Source of the DNA: Aspidiotus rigidus
Taxonomy: Eukaryota; Arthropoda; Insecta; Hemiptera; Diaspididae
DNA: 64,000 nucleotides
Assembly (NCBI GenBank): GCA_035079385.1
Contig: JAVHKY010000013.1
Span: forward strand, 9,732,001-9,796,000
Direction of reading: 5' to 3'
Shown: one piece after another, positions 61,268-64,000 of the stretch
Layout of the letters: each line of letters begins with the position of its first letter
Numbering within the stretch: the stretch's first letter is position 1
Program-made: the position numbers and the translations under genes
Notes under the pieces: model-generated
Databases searched by the model: none
What the model was told of the DNA's origin: nothing
Seen by the model: only the letters and a program-made list of their open reading frames with translations

Positions 61268-61875
61268 GAGTATGTCGTCTCTCGCTACATCAATCCTGAT
61301 TTTAGCTGGTGCGTTTGTGGTCGATTTTCATTTCGTCGAGTCGCTTTTTATCTCTACTTGATGATGGTTGTTTAACCGAAAGCACTCGCGACTCCTATAT
61401 TTTTCTACAGTTTTTGTAGCTTTCCCTCTATTGACCCCCTTGGAGTATTCTTGAGTTTTCGTTCAGTCTTTTTCCTATGGTTCAAAAGTCGAAATGTTCT
61501 TGGAAGAGCCCATGTTATATGACAGCAAAGGGACTTGGAAAAAATGTCGACTTTTAAGCCATACTATATTATGTTAAGAGAGGGATTTAGAAAAAAAAGA
61601 GAGATTTTCTGGCAGACCCAAATAAATAAAGATCATGTTTTAAATTATCTACTAATAAGTGACTTCATTTATATTTTAAACACCTCGCCTGCTTTGTGAT
61701 GAGTCAAGCTATCCAGTCCACAATGACGTCATAACTATCCATGATGGCTGCCTGTGACGTCATCATCAGAACTTGTGACGGCTGTCTCCGACGTTATCGG
61801 CGTTCATAACATCATCAGCTTGAGCTCGCCCTCTTCTTTACTCTCTTGTGTTCACTTATTACGCTCATAAGCCTC

Positions 61876-62110
61876 CGGTGTTGCCAAGTGTGGCACATTT
61901 CTGACCTCGGTGGCACACTAACGTTTGAAAAATGCACAATTTTTCTAGTCAATAATGGCTCCGGAGCCGTATTTTAACTCCAAAACGGCTCCGGAACGGC
62001 TATAAACGGGTTCGGAGCTGGTTCCAGGGATTGGTTGGACAATTTTGTGGGATGTGACACTTCCTTCTTTTAAATGTGGTACTTTATAAAATTTGGATCT
62101 GGCAACACTG
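61876..62110. mobile_element. hAT-like MITE, 235 bp
   Basis: Ends CGGTGTTGCCA and (inverted) CAGTGTTGCCA. Flanked by TAAGCCTC (61868-61875) and AAAGCCTC (62111-62118), an 8-bp target duplication with one later change. The paralogous repeat at 18629-18636 shows a single TAAGCCTC, i.e. the empty site. Eight-base duplications and CAGTG-type ends fit the hAT superfamily. The interior contains GGCTCCGGAGCCG palindromic sequence and no coding. Confidence 0.82.
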
Positions 62111-62151
62111 AAAGCCTCCCAACAGTCTACATTTTACTAGACCCAATGTTA

Positions 62152-62742
62152 ATAACAAAAGGATGTGCGAAGTACTAATCAAACGTCTTTTCGTGCCTTA
62201 TCAATTTGTTTCGTTCGCCGTATGCCATACTCGGAGTAAGAGGCGAGTAAGAGTGATGCCGCGGGACTTTGAAATATTTTTGTACTTCTTGGACTTTTAA
62301 AATTTTTCATTTTTGATTGTCTCCCACAATTGAAAATATTACAAAGTACGACAATCAAAAATGAAAAATTTTACAAGTTCGAGAAGTAAGTCCAACAATT
62401 GGAAATAATTCCAAGTCCAACAGTTGAAAATATTTCAAAGTCCAACGATTTGAAAATAATTCCAAGTCCAAGAATTGAAAATGAAAAATTTTACAAGTCC
62501 ACTCATGAAAGTATTTCAAAGTCCCACAATTTGAAAATAATTCCAAGTCCAACAGTTGAAAATATTTCCAAGTCCAACAATTGAAAATTAAAAATTTTAC
62601 AAGTCTAAGAAGTACGAAAATATTTCGAAGTCCCGCGGCATCACTCTTACTTGCCTTTTACTCCGAGTATGGCATACAGCGAACGAAACGAATTGATGAG
62701 GCACGAGGAGACTTTCGATTAGTACTTCGCACATCCTCTCGT
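62152..62742. mobile_element. Foldback element with ~150-base inverted ends and internal minisatellite
   Basis: From 62160 the left end (AGGATGTGCGAAGTACTAAT ... CGTATGCCATACTCGGAGTA ... GATGCCGCGGGACTT) is repeated inverted at the right, ending AGTACTTCGCACATCCT. Identity is roughly 90 percent over about 150 bases. The interior is a ~22-24-base tandem motif, AAGTCCAACAATTGAAAATA with variants. Flanks CAATGTTA (62144-62151) and CAATGATA (62743-62750) are a probable 8-bp target duplication with one mismatch. No transposase. Confidence 0.8.
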
Positions 62743-63109
62743 CAATGATACTGCTCGAGTCTCCCTGATATTAGATTTCCGGGTCACGGCTGATGACGTC
62801 ATTATGAAACTAGGTTTAACATAAGTCTAACATAGAGCAGTATAAAAGCCTATACTAAACGACTTATAGATTTCAAGGATGCGGGGAGGTAGACAGAACT
62901 CGCAGATTTCAGAATTAGGCTCGCAGTTGTTGACGTCACAGTTTATTACAGTAGAAGAAGAAAGGATACCCCATACAGGATCGTTGGGAGGTGGAGAAAG
63001 GAACTCTTGTGGTCAATGTGAACATCATAATACAGTACAGCTCGAGACTCGAAATTTATACAAGTCCCTCTCCCGTCATATTATGTAGCCCCCTATCATC
63101 ATATAACGG

Positions 63110-63400
63110 GTGGACCAAAATGATGTTACCAGTTAAATGGGAGTTTGCACTGAATATGTTCTAGCGTAAAAACGCGAAACGTTAGACGTACTTATACTTC
63201 AAATCTACGAAGTTTGTATCTTAATTTTATCGTCAATTTGCCCCCTACCCAAATTTCTACAATTTTTCTAAGCCAAATTATGGATCAAAAATCAAGAATT
63301 TTTTGTTCCATGTTACATGAAAATCCTCTGTATTTTCTGGTCCGATTTTCGCAGATTTTTCCTGTTATCGCGAGGACAAAGACAAAAAATATTGAATAAA
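63110..63400 (+). repeat. Partial copy of the 52293-52823 foldback element
   Basis: Begins ACGGGTGGACCAAAATGATG then TTACCAGTTAAATGGGAGTT and follows one arm (TAGCGTAAAAACGCGAAACG, TATCTTAATTTTATCGTCAA) to about 63300, beyond which similarity fades. It preserves the terminal segment missing from the left side of the other copy. Confidence 0.7.
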
Positions 63401-64000
63401 TTTGTAACTAAATGAGGAGAAATTAGTACGCTCGAAGCCAGCGCGCAACTCGGAACGTCGAGAAAAATTATCCTGTCCTGTTCCACAAAAGTCGCACTAA
63501 GATGTACACATTATCATCGGTGAATAATATTACTCTCGATAAAATTTACAAAATGTATTCAAAGAAACTTAAATTTCGTTAGAGGAGAAAGAAGAAAAAA
63601 GAAAAAAAGAAAAGCTGTATAATTTTCGTTTCCAAATTGTCTATTCATCCAAATTCACTGAAAAAACGATGAGCGCCAGCCTTTTGAGTATAATTACTGC
63701 AATCAGCCGAGTATCACGATAAAATACTCCGAGAATAGGCTGGGTACATACTTTGCTGTCGCTCGGCAATTTTGAAAAAGTGGTCAAAAAGGACAAACGT
63801 TGTACACTTTAGGTGAGTGTCAACTTTTACATTTGAATATGTAATTCATAAATAGCATGCTTCGGAGAAAAACACGTTTCCTAATTAGGCAAATGAGGTG
63901 AATTAGATGAAAAATGAACGAGTGACTTTTCGTCGGCGTAAACGTCATTTTTCATAATGAATAATAATGAGACCATGAACGCGTCTACGTTGAAAAACTC
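63401..64000. other. Terminal stretch, nothing recognised
   Basis: No gene or repeat could be identified. Confidence 0.4.

Larger units (their letters stand above)
61605..63000 (+). repeat. Dispersed repeat A, copy 2, carrying two insertions
   Basis: Colinear with 18390-19075 through the same landmarks, but interrupted after the AAGCCTCC landmark (insertion 61876-62110) and before the CTGCTCGAGTCTCC landmark (insertion 62152-62742). Contains four TGACGTCA sites (61723, 61755, 62797, 62932). Confidence 0.75.

Overview
This is eukaryotic, almost certainly insect, nuclear DNA: genes split by short GT-AG introns, AT-rich intergenic DNA, and many mariner, gypsy, Helitron and MITE-type repeats. 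The palindrome TAGGTACCTA and close variants recur in non-coding DNA. I associate that with sternorrhynchan Hemiptera (aphids, mealybugs), but this is only a weak inference. No bacterial or phage features were seen.

Five real protein genes could be rebuilt exon by exon with consistent reading phase, about 8.1 kb of coding sequence in total: (1) Aladin/AAAS, a WD-repeat nucleoporin, minus strand, 10 coding exons, 496 aa; (2) HAUS augmin-like complex subunit 5, plus strand, 11 exons, 591 aa, divergent from Aladin across about 1.1 kb; (3) prosaposin, minus strand, 2 coding exons, 1049 aa, with nine saposin-B and three saposin-A domains; (4) eIF5A, plus strand, 4 coding exons, 159 aa, with its hypusination loop; (5) a secreted histidine acid phosphatase, minus strand, 7 exons, 397 aa, convergent with eIF5A. 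Three of these genes relate to the nuclear pore, the mitotic spindle and translation. The other two (prosaposin, acid phosphatase) are lysosomal or secretory. They form no operon-like pathway.

Layout: 1-4.9 kb is a graveyard of a P-loop fragment, a mariner transposase and gypsy-type gag/pol pieces. 8.1-16.8 kb holds the Aladin/HAUS5 divergent pair, with a Helitron in an Aladin intron. 18-30.4 kb is repeat-dominated: a LINE tail, a ~45-bp tandem array, and a large foldback/satellite family rich in the palindromes TGACGTCA and AACAGGTTCCCTGTT. 31.9-46.7 kb holds prosaposin, eIF5A and the acid phosphatase. 47.3-63.4 kb is again repeat-rich: an inverted pair of near-identical Helitrons, foldback elements, a pogo-like MITE, a Penelope-like GIY-YIG remnant, and a repeat that has been invaded by two further elements.

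The most unusual signal is a ~96-bp insert at 48.07-48.17 kb, flanked by an exact 13-bp direct repeat. On the minus strand it carries a hammerhead-ribozyme-like core (CTGATGA, a 5-bp stem II, GAAAC, GTC). It looks like a miniature ribozyme-bearing retroposon of the kind linked to Penelope-like elements, and a degenerate GIY-YIG fragment of such an element lies 13 kb away.
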